A DNA stretch of 64,000 nt, taken from Pedobacter ginsenosidimutans (lineage in GTDB: Bacteria > Bacteroidota > Bacteroidia > Sphingobacteriales > Sphingobacteriaceae). This document shows positions 41,727 through 49,621 of this stretch, in pieces. The stretch covers positions 62,001 through 126,000 of the forward strand of contig NZ_LMZQ01000020.1 in assembly GCF_001442625.1 (NCBI RefSeq), in the 5' to 3' direction. Below the pieces are notes generated by a model. The model made no database searches, had not been told where the DNA came from, and worked only from the letters and a program-made list of their open reading frames with translations. The position numbers were made by a program, and so were the translations under genes. Each line of letters opens with the position of its first letter. The first letter of the stretch is position 1.

Positions 41727-42362
41727 ATGCAAAACATTAAAAACATTATTTTCGATTACGGAAACGTAATATTTGATATCGATTTCAGAATCGCTCAGGC
41801 ATCTTTCCAAAAATTAGGTATTACCGATATAGAAAATTTCTTCGCTCACAAAGCACACAATCAACTATTTGATGATTTTGAAACCGGAGCAATTTCTCCT
41901 GCCGAATTCAGAGCAGGAATTAGAAAGGCAGCAGGCAAACCAGAATTAACCGATAAACAGATTGATGATGCCTGGAACAGCTTATTGATCGGTACCATTC
42001 AGGAAAACCACGATTTACTGCTTCGGGTAAAAGAAAAATACCGCACTTTTTTATTAAGCAACAATAACGAAATCCATTACGATTGGATTATCAATTACCT
42101 GAAAACCACTTTCGAAATCAATAATTACGATGCTTATTTTGAGAAAGCCTATTTTTCTCAGCACATGAAACTGCGCAAACCCAACACCAATATTTTCGAA
42201 CAGGTATTAAAAGACAATAATTTAGACCCCACCGAAACCTTATTTATAGACGATAGTCCACAACACATTGAAGGGGCTAAAAAAGTTGGATTAAATGCAT
42301 TATTAATGACCGAAAAACCAGCACAATTAGGCGCCTTTTTAAAAGAGAACGGAATTTTGTAA
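41727..42362 (+). CDS. HAD family hydrolase (IA subfamily phosphatase)
   Basis: A 211-residue haloacid dehalogenase-type phosphatase. Motif I, NIIFDYGNVIFDIDF, differs from the usual DxDGxL by having Asp-Tyr-Gly-Asn (residues 9-12), the form seen in YihX-like HAD proteins. Motif II is FLLSNNNEIH, motif III has the Lys in MKLRKPNTNIFEQVL, and motif IV is TLFIDDSPQHIEGA. The short alpha-helical cap gives small-molecule phosphatase activity. The next gene begins 8 bp downstream. Confidence 0.88.
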   Translation: MQNIKNIIFDYGNVIFDIDFRIAQASFQKLGITDIENFFAHKAHNQLFDDFETGAISPAEFRAGIRKAAGKPELTDKQIDDAWNSLLIGTIQENHDLLLRVKEKYRTFLLSNNNEIHYDWIINYLKTTFEINNYDAYFEKAYFSQHMKLRKPNTNIFEQVLKDNNLDPTETLFIDDSPQHIEGAKKVGLNALLMTEKPAQLGAFLKENGIL

Positions 42363-42370
42363 ATTAGTAT

Positions 42371-42691
42371 ATGTCAGAAAAAAAGTTTAAGTCGCTAAAA
42401 GAGTTCTACCCTTTTTACTTGTCAGAACATACCAATACTACATCGCGTATCTTACATTTTGTCGGTACCGGACTGGTTTGCCTTGCTTTTTTCACAGGCT
42501 TTCTTTTCCACAACTGGCATTTCTTTTTGGCTATTCCTGTACTTGGATACGGCTTTGCATGGGTTGGGCATTTCTTTTTCGAAAAAAATAAACCCGCAAC
42601 TTTTCAATATCCGGGTTATAGCTTGGTAAGCGATTTTATTTTGTTCTACGACCTCTTAACCGGGAAACAATCTTTTGTGGTAAAGAAATAA
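42371..42691 (+). CDS. Mpo1-like (DUF962) membrane protein
   Basis: A 106-residue integral membrane protein. The N-terminal FKSLKEFYPFYLSEHTNTTSRILHFVGTGL carries the conserved His residues (SEHxxxxxRxxHFxG), and the second half has WVGHFFFEKNKPATFQYPGYSLVSDF. This is the DUF962/Mpo1-like family, which in yeast is a dioxygenase in 2-hydroxy fatty acid breakdown. Two hydrophobic helices lie between the motifs. In an operon with the HAD phosphatase (8-bp gap). Confidence 0.85.
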   Translation: MSEKKFKSLKEFYPFYLSEHTNTTSRILHFVGTGLVCLAFFTGFLFHNWHFFLAIPVLGYGFAWVGHFFFEKNKPATFQYPGYSLVSDFILFYDLLTGKQSFVVKK

Positions 42692-42726
42692 TTCTGTGTG
42701 ATTAAAAACAACCGCTCAACCTAAAC

Positions 42727-42800
42727 TCGATCCGATAGCTATCTGATGAAGCGGCATCCTTTTTAGCTATAACCCTGAGCGAAGTCGAAGGGCAGCCAAA
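42727..42800. repeat. Partial dispersed repeats
   Basis: Contains CTCGATCCGATAGCTATCTG then ATGAAGCGGCA (42727-42757), a copy of the element at 42951, and CCCTGAGCGAAGTCGAAGGG (42773-42792), a form of the CTGAGC/GTCGAAGG repeat. Confidence 0.6.
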
Positions 42801-42950
42801 AAGATATATCGCAAAGCGAGGCTGCATGTCCAGAAGCACTACTGCATGCTCATTTTCAAAAAAATAATGGATTAATAAGATGCTGAAATAAATTTACTTC
42901 GTAGCTTTCCACTTCGTTACAGGTCAGCATGACGATACGAGAAGAAAAAT

Positions 42951-43073
42951 CGTCATCTCGATCCGATAGCTATCGGATGAAGCGCAGTCCCGAACTTTCG
43001 GGAGAGAGATCTATCTGATTAGATTTCACGACTGCGTTGCACCCGATAGCTATCGGGTCCGCTCGAAATGACA
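42951..43073. repeat. Compound palindromic intergenic element
   Basis: Starts CGTCATCTCGATCCGATAGC and ends GGTCCGCTCGAAATGACA. It holds the perfect palindromes CCGATAGCTATCGG (42963-42976) and CCCGATAGCTATCGGG near 43042-43057, and a CCCGAACTTTCGGG hairpin (42989-43002). The termini are imperfect inverted repeats. It fills the gap between two convergent genes. Confidence 0.7.
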
Positions 43074-43098
43074 ATTCTAAGATTAGCCGAAAACTGAA

Positions 43099-44283
43099 CT
43101 ACAGTTTCCTTCTTTTCAATTCTCTTCCAATCAAACCCAACTCACGGCCTGTTTGCCCGGCAACTGAAGTATTTTCCTGTGCTCTTCTGAACAGATAAGG
43201 CATTACTGCTTTTATCGGCCCGTAAGGAACATATTTTGCTACATTATAATTCGAATCGGCAAGGTTAAAGCTCAAGTTATCACTCATCCCTAACAACTGG
43301 GCAAAATATACATGAGGGTGATTGTGCCTAATATTCTTTTCCTCTAAAAGGTAAGTCAATAATCTGCTGCTATCTTCATTGTGCGTTCCTGCAACTATGG
43401 CAATTTCTTCAATATGATCTACACAATATCGTAAAGATTCGTTATAATCACGGTCTGATGCTGCCTTATCCGGTTGAATTGGAGAAGGGTAACCCATTTC
43501 TGTAGCGCGTTTACGTTCTTTTTCCATATAAGCACCACGAACCATTTTCACACCCAAAATAAAGCCATCAGCTTTGGCAATTAAATGGTCGGCTTTCATA
43601 TCGGCCAGTTTATCATGGCGGTACATTTGGTAGGTATTGTAAACAATAATACGTTCGCGGTTAAATTTACGCATCATATCCAAAGCCAGTTCATCAATGG
43701 TATCCTGGATCCAGGTTTCTTCTGCATCGATCATAATCGGCACACCTTTATCGAAAGCAGTTTTACAGATCATTTCGCAACGCAGTTTTACTTTTTCGTA
43801 TTCTGCCTTTTCTGCATCATTTAAGGTTTCTTTAGCATCCAGTTTCTGCAATAAGGCAAAACGACCAATTCCGGTAATTTTGAAAACTGTGATCGGAATT
43901 TTGCTATCACCATCAGCACGAACAATCGTACGGATAATCTCTGCACAGGTTTCATCAAAAACCTGCTCCTCTTCTTCGCCTTCAACCGAATAATCTAAAA
44001 TGGTACCCACCCCGCCTTTATCCAATTGTGCAATGGCTTTATCACACTCTGCAATGGTTTCTCCACCACAAAACTGCTGAAATATAGTGGCTTTTATTGC
44101 CCCTTGGATTGGTAAACCGATATTTAAAAAGAAATTGGTAATGGCAGGACCAACTTTAGTAAGGAAATTACTCCCAATCATTTTAAAAAGCCAATATGCT
44201 TTTTTTAGTTCGTTGTTAGATTTTTGACGGAAAGCAATTTCCGTATTGTCGAAATTTGGTTGTTTGTTGGGGGATAAATCCAT
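43099..44283 (-). CDS. Proline dehydrogenase
   Basis: A 394-residue monofunctional proline dehydrogenase (PutA-type TIM barrel, FAD-dependent) that oxidises proline to pyrroline-5-carboxylate. Seen are GVGTILDYSVEGE, KITGIGRFALLQKLD, GVPIMIDAEETWIQD (barrel strand with acidic residues), ERIIVYNTYQMYRHDKL, GVKMVRGAYMEKERKRA (FAD-contact Arg), and the substrate-pocket end YVPYGPIKAVMPYLFRRAQENTSVAGQ, including the Arg pair of RRxxE. The aldehyde dehydrogenase partner is not nearby. Divergent from the S4 gene, with a 93-bp gap. Confidence 0.92.
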   Translation of the reverse strand: MDLSPNKQPNFDNTEIAFRQKSNNELKKAYWLFKMIGSNFLTKVGPAITNFFLNIGLPIQGAIKATIFQQFCGGETIAECDKAIAQLDKGGVGTILDYSVEGEEEEQVFDETCAEIIRTIVRADGDSKIPITVFKITGIGRFALLQKLDAKETLNDAEKAEYEKVKLRCEMICKTAFDKGVPIMIDAEETWIQDTIDELALDMMRKFNRERIIVYNTYQMYRHDKLADMKADHLIAKADGFILGVKMVRGAYMEKERKRATEMGYPSPIQPDKAASDRDYNESLRYCVDHIEEIAIVAGTHNEDSSRLLTYLLEEKNIRHNHPHVYFAQLLGMSDNLSFNLADSNYNVAKYVPYGPIKAVMPYLFRRAQENTSVAGQTGRELGLIGRELKRRKL

Positions 44284-44376
44284 TTTTATCTATTAATAAG
44301 TCAGATTGGTGCAAAATTATAAAAAGCATTGGTTGTTAAAACTAAAAAACTCCAAATAATCGTATTTTTGCACAAA

Positions 44377-44583
44377 ATGATACAATTCAAATTAGAAGGC
44401 GAATTTATTCCATTAATCCAACTGTTAAAAGCGAGCGGGTTGGTTGGAAGTGGCGGTGATGCCCAAACCGTGGTAGAAGATGGTTTAGTAAAAACTAACG
44501 GCGAGGTCGAATTCCGCAAACGTTATAAGGTTAGGGTTGGCGATATTATTACTTTTGGCGAAAACAAAATAGAAGTTATTTAA
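44377..44583 (+). CDS. S4-domain RNA-binding protein (YbcJ-like)
   Basis: A 68-residue protein starting MIQFKLEGEFIPLIQLLKASGLVGSGGDAQTVVEDGLVKTNG, a stand-alone S4 domain with the typical end VGDIITFGENKIEVI. The frame is open 16 codons upstream, but family members start at this Met. It is thought to bind ribosomal or other RNA. Its stop TAA overlaps the aroB ATG (TAATG), so the two are translationally coupled. Confidence 0.85.
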   Translation: MIQFKLEGEFIPLIQLLKASGLVGSGGDAQTVVEDGLVKTNGEVEFRKRYKVRVGDIITFGENKIEVI

Positions 44584-45641
44584 TGGAACCACTAACCAGT
44601 GCAGGTCACACCCTATATTTCGAAAGTAATTTAGCAGCGCTAAAAACACTTTTGGAAAGTAACAAATACAGCAAAGTTTTTGTACTTGCTGATGAACATA
44701 CCAGCGAGATCTGCTTGCCCCTATTTCAATCGTTTTTAGATGATTATGCTGAATTTGACCTGATCGAAACTTCGGCAGGTGAAGAAAACAAAAACATCGA
44801 TTTTTGTATCGGAATCTGGAAGACACTTTTGGATTTTGAAGCAGACCGCAAAAGTTTGATGATTAATTTAGGTGGCGGTGTAATTACCGATATGGGCGGA
44901 TTTATTGCCTCTACCTATAAAAGAGGAATCGATTTCATTAATGTACCTACTACCCTTTTATCGCAGGTTGATGCTTCGGTAGGTGGCAAAACAGGGATCG
45001 ATATCGACAATGTAAAAAACATGGTAGGTACCTTTACCTTACCGCAGATGGTTTTTATCGAAACGGCATTCTTAAAAACATTACCAGAGCGCGAGCTTTT
45101 ATCGGGCTTTGCCGAAATGATTAAACATGGCTTGATTTATGATAAGCCATATTACGAAAAATTAAAAGAAAGCAATTATCTAACCCCTTCGGCACAAGAT
45201 ATTTACCGATCAGTAGAAATTAAAAACGAGGTGGTTACTATCGATCCGCACGAAAAAAACCTGCGGAAGATTTTAAACTTTGGGCACACCATTGGACATG
45301 CTGTAGAGGGTTATTCTTTGGCAAATGACGAAAATCCGTTAACACATGGTGAAGCCATTGCCATTGGTTTTGTTTGTGAGGCTGCATTATCGATCAAAAA
45401 CAGTACGTTAACTCAGGAGGAACTGAAAGATATTAGTAAATATATTTTGTCTTTATATCCTAAATATCATATTAAAAAAGAAAGTTTCGATACACTTTTA
45501 GAACTGATGCAAAGTGATAAAAAAAATGAAGATGGAAACATTCTCTTTTCACTTTTAGAAACAACAGGTAAATGCACGTTTAACTGCCGTGTAAGTACCG
45601 CCGATATTTTGGGCAGTTTAGATTATTACAATAGTTTATAA
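44583..45641 (+). CDS. aroB: 3-dehydroquinate synthase
   Basis: A 352-residue AroB, second step of the shikimate pathway (DAHP to 3-dehydroquinate), using NAD and a divalent metal. Motifs: LINLGGGVITDMGGFIASTYKRGIDFINVPTTLLSQVDASVGGKTGID for NAD and substrate binding, SGFAEMIKHGLI with the metal Glu, and NFGHTIGHAVEGYS plus LTHGEAIAIG with the two metal His residues. Length normal. Translationally coupled to the S4 gene and followed after 1 bp by a sterol-desaturase gene. Confidence 0.95.
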   Translation: MEPLTSAGHTLYFESNLAALKTLLESNKYSKVFVLADEHTSEICLPLFQSFLDDYAEFDLIETSAGEENKNIDFCIGIWKTLLDFEADRKSLMINLGGGVITDMGGFIASTYKRGIDFINVPTTLLSQVDASVGGKTGIDIDNVKNMVGTFTLPQMVFIETAFLKTLPERELLSGFAEMIKHGLIYDKPYYEKLKESNYLTPSAQDIYRSVEIKNEVVTIDPHEKNLRKILNFGHTIGHAVEGYSLANDENPLTHGEAIAIGFVCEAALSIKNSTLTQEELKDISKYILSLYPKYHIKKESFDTLLELMQSDKKNEDGNILFSLLETTGKCTFNCRVSTADILGSLDYYNSL

Positions 45642-45642
45642 A

Positions 45643-46605
45643 ATGAATTTTACCGGAAGTGATATTTCTGTTGTAGGCCTATTTGGTTTTGTAATCGTTT
45701 TAACCTTGGTTGAAATGTATTTCAGCTATGCGCACGACAGAAAATTATATACCAAACGCGATACGTGGACCAATATCTACCTGATGACAGCTGCTATTGT
45801 GATTAATTTAGCAACAAAAACAGGTACTTTTTTTCTACTGCAGTACTGTTATCAATTCCGTTTGTTCCAAATACCCAATATTTGGCTGTATTGGTTTGTT
45901 TTAATTTTAGCACAAGATTTCCTGTATTGGTTTTTGCATACAGTTGGCCATTACGTACGCTTTTTCTGGGCGATGCACGTTACGCATCACTCATCTGAAC
46001 ATTTTAACTTAACTACTGGTTTCCGCTCAACCGTTTTCGAGCCACTCTATCGTGTTTTCTTTTATTTGCCCTTGGCATTTATGGGTTTCACCGCTGTTGA
46101 TATCCTTTTTGCTTACCTGGTAACTCAAATTTACGGCAACCTGGTGCACACACAGTACAACATTAAGCTTCCAAAGTGGTACGGGTATATTTTCGTAACA
46201 CCATCACACCACCGCGTACACCATGCCAGCAATGTACGTTACCTAGACAAAAATATGGGTATGGTTTTAATTCTTTGGGATAGATGGTTTGGCACTTTTC
46301 AGGAGGAGTTACCGGAAGATGTGGTGAAATACGGTTTAACCACTCAACCTGAAGATACTGGTGCGGTTAACATTATTTTCCATGAGTTTATTGCATTGAG
46401 TGCTGATGTTAAAAAAGCACCAACTTTCATAGATAAAGTGAAATACATTTTTAACCCGCCGGGATGGAGCCATGATGGCAGCACCAAAATTGCTAAAATT
46501 ATGCAACAGGAATTACGTGAGGAGGAACAGAGAAGATACGAGGCATTGCAACAGGACAAAGTAAAAGGGCTTAACGATCGCGGAGAGTTAAGTTCTACAG
46601 GATAA
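45643..46605 (+). CDS. Sterol desaturase/fatty acid hydroxylase family protein
   Basis: A 320-residue integral membrane di-iron oxygenase of the fatty acid hydroxylase superfamily. Histidine motifs are WFLHTVGHYVRFFWAMHVTHHSSEHFN (HxxxH and HxxHH) and HTQYN...TPSHHRVHHASN (HHxxHH). Four hydrophobic segments lie in the first 190 residues. It hydroxylates or desaturates a lipid; substrate unknown. A cytoplasmic charged tail of about 60 residues follows. It is the last gene before a strong terminator, in the aroB operon. Confidence 0.88.
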   Translation: MNFTGSDISVVGLFGFVIVLTLVEMYFSYAHDRKLYTKRDTWTNIYLMTAAIVINLATKTGTFFLLQYCYQFRLFQIPNIWLYWFVLILAQDFLYWFLHTVGHYVRFFWAMHVTHHSSEHFNLTTGFRSTVFEPLYRVFFYLPLAFMGFTAVDILFAYLVTQIYGNLVHTQYNIKLPKWYGYIFVTPSHHRVHHASNVRYLDKNMGMVLILWDRWFGTFQEELPEDVVKYGLTTQPEDTGAVNIIFHEFIALSADVKKAPTFIDKVKYIFNPPGWSHDGSTKIAKIMQQELREEEQRRYEALQQDKVKGLNDRGELSSTG

Positions 46606-46628
46606 AAAATATTAATTTGTTTAATCTA

Positions 46629-46659
46629 AAGGTCTGTGTCTCCACAGACCTTTTTTTGT
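46629..46659 (+). terminator. Rho-independent terminator of the aroB operon
   Basis: AAGGTCTGTG (46629-46638) pairs with CACAGACCTT (46643-46652), followed by seven T on the plus strand. It separates this operon from the pheA leader. Confidence 0.88.
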
Positions 46660-46680
46660 TAACATTTCATATACTTTTTT

Positions 46681-46713
46681 AACCACAGATGCACACAGAT
46701 AAACACTGATGAA
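46681..46713. repeat. ACCACAGAT-type intergenic repeat
   Basis: AACCACAGATGCACACAGAT then AAACACTGATGAA is made of repeated ACAGAT-like hexamers. I have seen this word family in intergenic regions of many bacteria. No function assigned. Confidence 0.5.
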
Positions 46714-46730
46714 GTTTTCATATTCTAGTA

Positions 46731-46830
46731 TCGTCATTGCGAGAAGGCTTTTTCAGCCGACGAAGCAATCTTTAGCGCAAGGATCACTGGCATGAAAGAT
46801 TGCTTCGTCGTTCCTCCTCGCAATGACGAC
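46731..46830. repeat. TCGTCATTGCGAG palindromic element
   Basis: Begins TCGTCATTGCGAGAAGGC and ends CCTCCTCGCAATGACGA, with inner inverted arms CGACGAAGCAATCTTT and AAAGATTGCTTCGTCG. A 100-bp nearly perfect inverted repeat, of the kind dispersed in many genomes as REP- or MITE-like elements. Confidence 0.75.
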
Positions 46831-47099
46831 TTTTCTTTTGGAATCTTCATACCCAATCATTTTTTGGTGACTCACCAAACAATATTTTTAATCAAGATAT
46901 AATCTGCCCTTCAAAATGAAATTTATTTAAAATGAGAGATTAATCATCGAATGCTACATAAACTACCTGACACAAAAACCATGTTACAACAATCTTTTCT
47001 ACTAGCTTTATCTAACCGACTCAAACATTACATACTCACTTCAAAAACAGTCCAAACCAAACAAAATTAAATTTTATTAAAAATATTTTCAATTTCCTA

Positions 47100-47129
47100 T
47101 TGACAAATTAAATTTTGTTACTACATTTG
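47100..47129 (+). promoter_or_regulatory. Promoter of the pheA leader and aromatic operon
   Basis: A TTG -33 box (47100-47102) and a perfect -7 box TACATTTG (47122-47129) are spaced 19 bp apart, which matches the Bacteroidota sigma-ABfr consensus. The transcript would start near 47136, leaving only about ten bases before the leader peptide ATG. Confidence 0.7.
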
Positions 47130-47144
47130 GCTCAACAAAAAAAC

Positions 47145-47207
47145 ATGAAAAATTTCAACACATATTACTTTGGTTACTTTTACTATTTTAGTGAGAGCCG
47201 GGGCTAA
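47145..47207 (+). CDS. pheL: Phe/Tyr-rich leader peptide of the aromatic operon
   Basis: A 20-residue frame, MKNFNTYYFGYFYYF then SESRG, between a good promoter and a terminator. Nine of 20 codons are aromatic: four Phe (4, 9, 12, 15) and five Tyr (7, 8, 11, 13, 14). The stop TAA is at 47205. The last codons hold GCCGGG (47197-47202), able to pair with CCCGGC at 47251-47256, the left arm of the terminator. A ribosome stalled for Phe or Tyr would leave GCCGGG free to form an antiterminator. A ribosome that finishes would cover it and let the terminator form. pheA lies directly downstream. The symbol is given by analogy with the E. coli leader. Not tested. Confidence 0.75.
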   Translation: MKNFNTYYFGYFYYFSESRG

Positions 47208-47244
47208 TATGCAAAAAGATATATAACAATATTAAAATGTATAA

Positions 47245-47275
47245 AAAAGTCCCGGCAAACAGCCGGGACTTTTTT
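47245..47275 (+). terminator. Attenuator terminator before pheA
   Basis: AAAAGTCCCGGC (47245-47256) pairs with GCCGGGACTTTT (47262-47273), loop AAACA, then T. It is a strong Rho-independent terminator 14 bases before the pheA start codon and after the leader peptide. The CCCGGC arm can alternatively pair with GCCGGG at 47197-47202 inside the leader. Confidence 0.88.
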
Positions 47276-47289
47276 GTTTTAACGCAAAA

Positions 47290-48123
47290 ATGGAAACGAC
47301 AAAACGAGTAGCAATTCAGGGTATTAAAGCATCTTTCCACGAGGAGGCCGCCTACAAATTCTTTGGTAAAGACATTGAAACTGTTGAGTGTAATTCTTTT
47401 AAAGAAACCTGCGACAAGCTAGAGAAAAACGATGCCGATTTCGTAGTAATGGCTATCGAAAACTCTATTGCAGGCAGCTTATTACCAAACTACACACTGA
47501 TCAGAGATTTTGGTTTCTCGGTTGTAGGCGAGGTTTACTTACCTATCCAACTGCACTTGATGGCCCTACCAGGCGTAAAATTTGAAGATATTAAAGTGGT
47601 TACTTCACACCCTATCGCCATCCGCCAGTGTATCGATTTCTTTTACGATTATCCACACATTAAAATCGTGGAGAGTAACGACACCGCTGCTTGCGCAAAA
47701 CGTATCCAGGAAGAGCAATTAACGGATACCATGGCCATTGCAAACAGTTTAGCTGCTGAACTTTACGGCTTAAATATTTTAGAACGCCGTGTAGAATCGA
47801 ACAAAAAAAACTATACCCGTTTTCTGATCCTTAAAAAAGATAAAACAGACGAAGGAAAGAAAATAAACAAAGCATCAATCTGTTTTCAGGTTGGACACAA
47901 GGCAGGCTCATTGGCAACTGTGTTAAATATTTTCGCCGAACAGGATGTAAGCTTAACAAAAATACAATCTATGCCGGTTTTAGGTAAAAGAAATGAGTAT
48001 TATTTTTACGTCGACTTAGAATGGCCAATTACAGAAAAATATGATAAGGCCATTAGAAAGGCATTAAAATATACATCGAACTTTAATATCCTGGGAGAGT
48101 ACCAGAAGAACGATAAAGTATAA
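47290..48123 (+). CDS. pheA: Prephenate dehydratase
   Basis: A 277-residue monofunctional prephenate dehydratase with a C-terminal ACT domain, converting prephenate to phenylpyruvate. Motifs: VAIQGIKASFHEEAAYKFFGKD at the N-terminus, MAIENSIAGSLLPNYTLI (substrate-binding ENS), the catalytic ESNDTAACAKRI, and ESNKKNYTRFLIL (TRF motif). The ACT part reads SICFQVGHKAGSLATVLNIFAEQDVSLTKIQSMPVLGKRNEYYFYVDLE, which senses Phe (feedback inhibition). The symbol follows common usage. It is the first gene of the operon, preceded by an attenuator, and followed by DAHP synthase-chorismate mutase after 127 bp. Confidence 0.95.
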   Translation: METTKRVAIQGIKASFHEEAAYKFFGKDIETVECNSFKETCDKLEKNDADFVVMAIENSIAGSLLPNYTLIRDFGFSVVGEVYLPIQLHLMALPGVKFEDIKVVTSHPIAIRQCIDFFYDYPHIKIVESNDTAACAKRIQEEQLTDTMAIANSLAAELYGLNILERRVESNKKNYTRFLILKKDKTDEGKKINKASICFQVGHKAGSLATVLNIFAEQDVSLTKIQSMPVLGKRNEYYFYVDLEWPITEKYDKAIRKALKYTSNFNILGEYQKNDKV

Positions 48124-48240
48124 AGATCGGGAGTCCAAAGGCAGGAGTCCGAAGGCAAATAACAGAACATTCAACTAATAATATAAAATAATTAAAATAT
48201 AACTCCGGACTTCCGACTAAGGACTACGGATTTTAAACAC
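48124..48240. repeat. GGAGTCCGAAGG-type inverted repeat between pheA and the DAHP synthase gene
   Basis: Left side GGGAGTCCAAAGGCAGGAGT then CCGAAGGC; right side ACTCCGGACTTCCGACTAAG then GACTACGG. The two sides are imperfect inverted copies of a short GGAGTCC unit around an AT-rich centre. Non-coding. Confidence 0.55.
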
Positions 48241-48250
48241 CCCCATCATC

Positions 48251-49390
48251 ATGAAACTTAATTTAAACATCCAACCATTAAACACCTGGTTAAACGTAAA
48301 CAACGAACCATTAATCATTTCTGGTCCTTGTAGCGCAGAAACTGAAGAACAATTATTAACTACAGCACACTTATTGGCTGCTACCGGCAAAGTATCGGTA
48401 TTGAGAGCTGGTATCTGGAAACCACGTACCCGTCCGGGAGAATTTGAAGGTATCGGAAGTATTGGTTTAGAGTGGTTAAAACGTGCCAAAGCAGAAACTG
48501 GTTTACCAACGGCTGTAGAGGTTGCGAATGCAAAACACGTTGAAGAGGCTTTAGCAGCTGGTGTAGATATCCTTTGGATTGGTGCACGTTCTACTGTAAA
48601 TCCATTCACTGTTCAGGAAATTGCTGATGCTTTAAAAGGCCATGATGTTCCGGTATTGATCAAAAATCCGGTTAACCCAGATTTACAGCTATGGATCGGT
48701 GCAATTGAGCGTATCAATGGCGCAGGAATTACTAAAATCGGTGCTATTCACCGCGGTTTCTCATCATTCGAGAAAAGTTCTTTCCGTAACGAACCAATGT
48801 GGGAACTTGCTATCCAATTAAAAACACTTTGTCCTGAATTACCGATCATCAACGATCCAAGTCATATTTGCGGTAACCGTGAGTTGATCCCTTACATTTC
48901 TCAAAAAGCATTAGATTTAGATATGCAAGGCTTGATGATCGAATCTCACGTAGATCCTTCAGTTGCCTGGACAGATGCTAAACAACAAGTTACTCCTGCT
49001 GCTTTAGCTGAATTGGTTGACCGTTTAACTGTTCGTGAACCAGAAGCACCAAATGAGGCTTTCGCAGATAAATTAGCCGACCTACGTAAATCAATCGATA
49101 AAATTGATGATATCTTATTACAGAAATTAGGTGAGCGTATGGCTATTGTAGAGAAAATTGGTGAGTTTAAACGCGATAACCAGGTAACTATTCTACAGGT
49201 TAACCGTTGGGATGCCATCATTAAAAAAGGTCATGCTTTTGCAAAAGCTTTAAAATTAGACTTAAACTTTACTGAGAAATTCTTAGAATTGATGCACGGT
49301 GAATCAATCCGTAAGCAAACTGAAATCATGAACGCTGGCAAAGCTGAACAAGGCATTGCTGCTGAGCAACATACTGAGGTTAAAGCATAA
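48251..49390 (+). CDS. Bifunctional 3-deoxy-7-phosphoheptulonate synthase/chorismate mutase
   Basis: A 379-residue fusion of a type I-beta DAHP synthase (about residues 1-265; PLIISGPCSAETEEQLLTTA, VLRAGIWKPRTRPGEFEGIG, ILWIGARSTVNPF, VLIKNPVNPDLQLWIGA, IINDPSHICGNREL with metal and phosphate ligands) and a C-terminal AroQ chorismate mutase helix bundle (about 275-365; LADLRKSIDKIDDILLQKLGERMAIVEKIGEFKRDN). It opens the shikimate pathway and then commits chorismate to Phe/Tyr. The mutase part probably also serves as a feedback sensor. In an operon after pheA. The alternative symbol aroF or aroG is not certain. Confidence 0.93.
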   Translation: MKLNLNIQPLNTWLNVNNEPLIISGPCSAETEEQLLTTAHLLAATGKVSVLRAGIWKPRTRPGEFEGIGSIGLEWLKRAKAETGLPTAVEVANAKHVEEALAAGVDILWIGARSTVNPFTVQEIADALKGHDVPVLIKNPVNPDLQLWIGAIERINGAGITKIGAIHRGFSSFEKSSFRNEPMWELAIQLKTLCPELPIINDPSHICGNRELIPYISQKALDLDMQGLMIESHVDPSVAWTDAKQQVTPAALAELVDRLTVREPEAPNEAFADKLADLRKSIDKIDDILLQKLGERMAIVEKIGEFKRDNQVTILQVNRWDAIIKKGHAFAKALKLDLNFTEKFLELMHGESIRKQTEIMNAGKAEQGIAAEQHTEVKA

Positions 49391-49493
49391 TAAAGATGGA
49401 GGGTTTAAAGGTTTAGGGTGGAGGGTAAAACCGAAACGCTTAATCAAGCTTAACACTGAAAAGAGTAAAGCTTAATGCAACCTCTAATAGCGA

Positions 49494-49593
49494 TGTCATC
49501 CTGAGCCTGTCGAAGGACTTACGATAGTTTTCGACTAACTCAATATGATATAAAAACAAATATAATGTGGTGTCAGGTGTTTACATCTGACAC
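49494..49593. repeat. Half repeat and hairpin before aroA
   Basis: TGTCATCCTGAGCCTGTCGA then AGGACTTACG at 49494-49523 is the left half of the dispersed element. A hairpin GTGTCAGGTG with CATCTGACAC (49570-49579 with 49584-49593) follows just before aroA without a T run, so it is not an obvious terminator. Confidence 0.6.
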
Positions 49594-49621
49594 TTACATT
49601 TAAGAATAAAAACAGAATAAA

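Noticed and set aside
47290..48123. Bifunctional chorismate mutase-prephenate dehydratase
   Set aside because: The protein starts directly with the dehydratase fold; the mutase domain is instead fused to the DAHP synthase at 48251.
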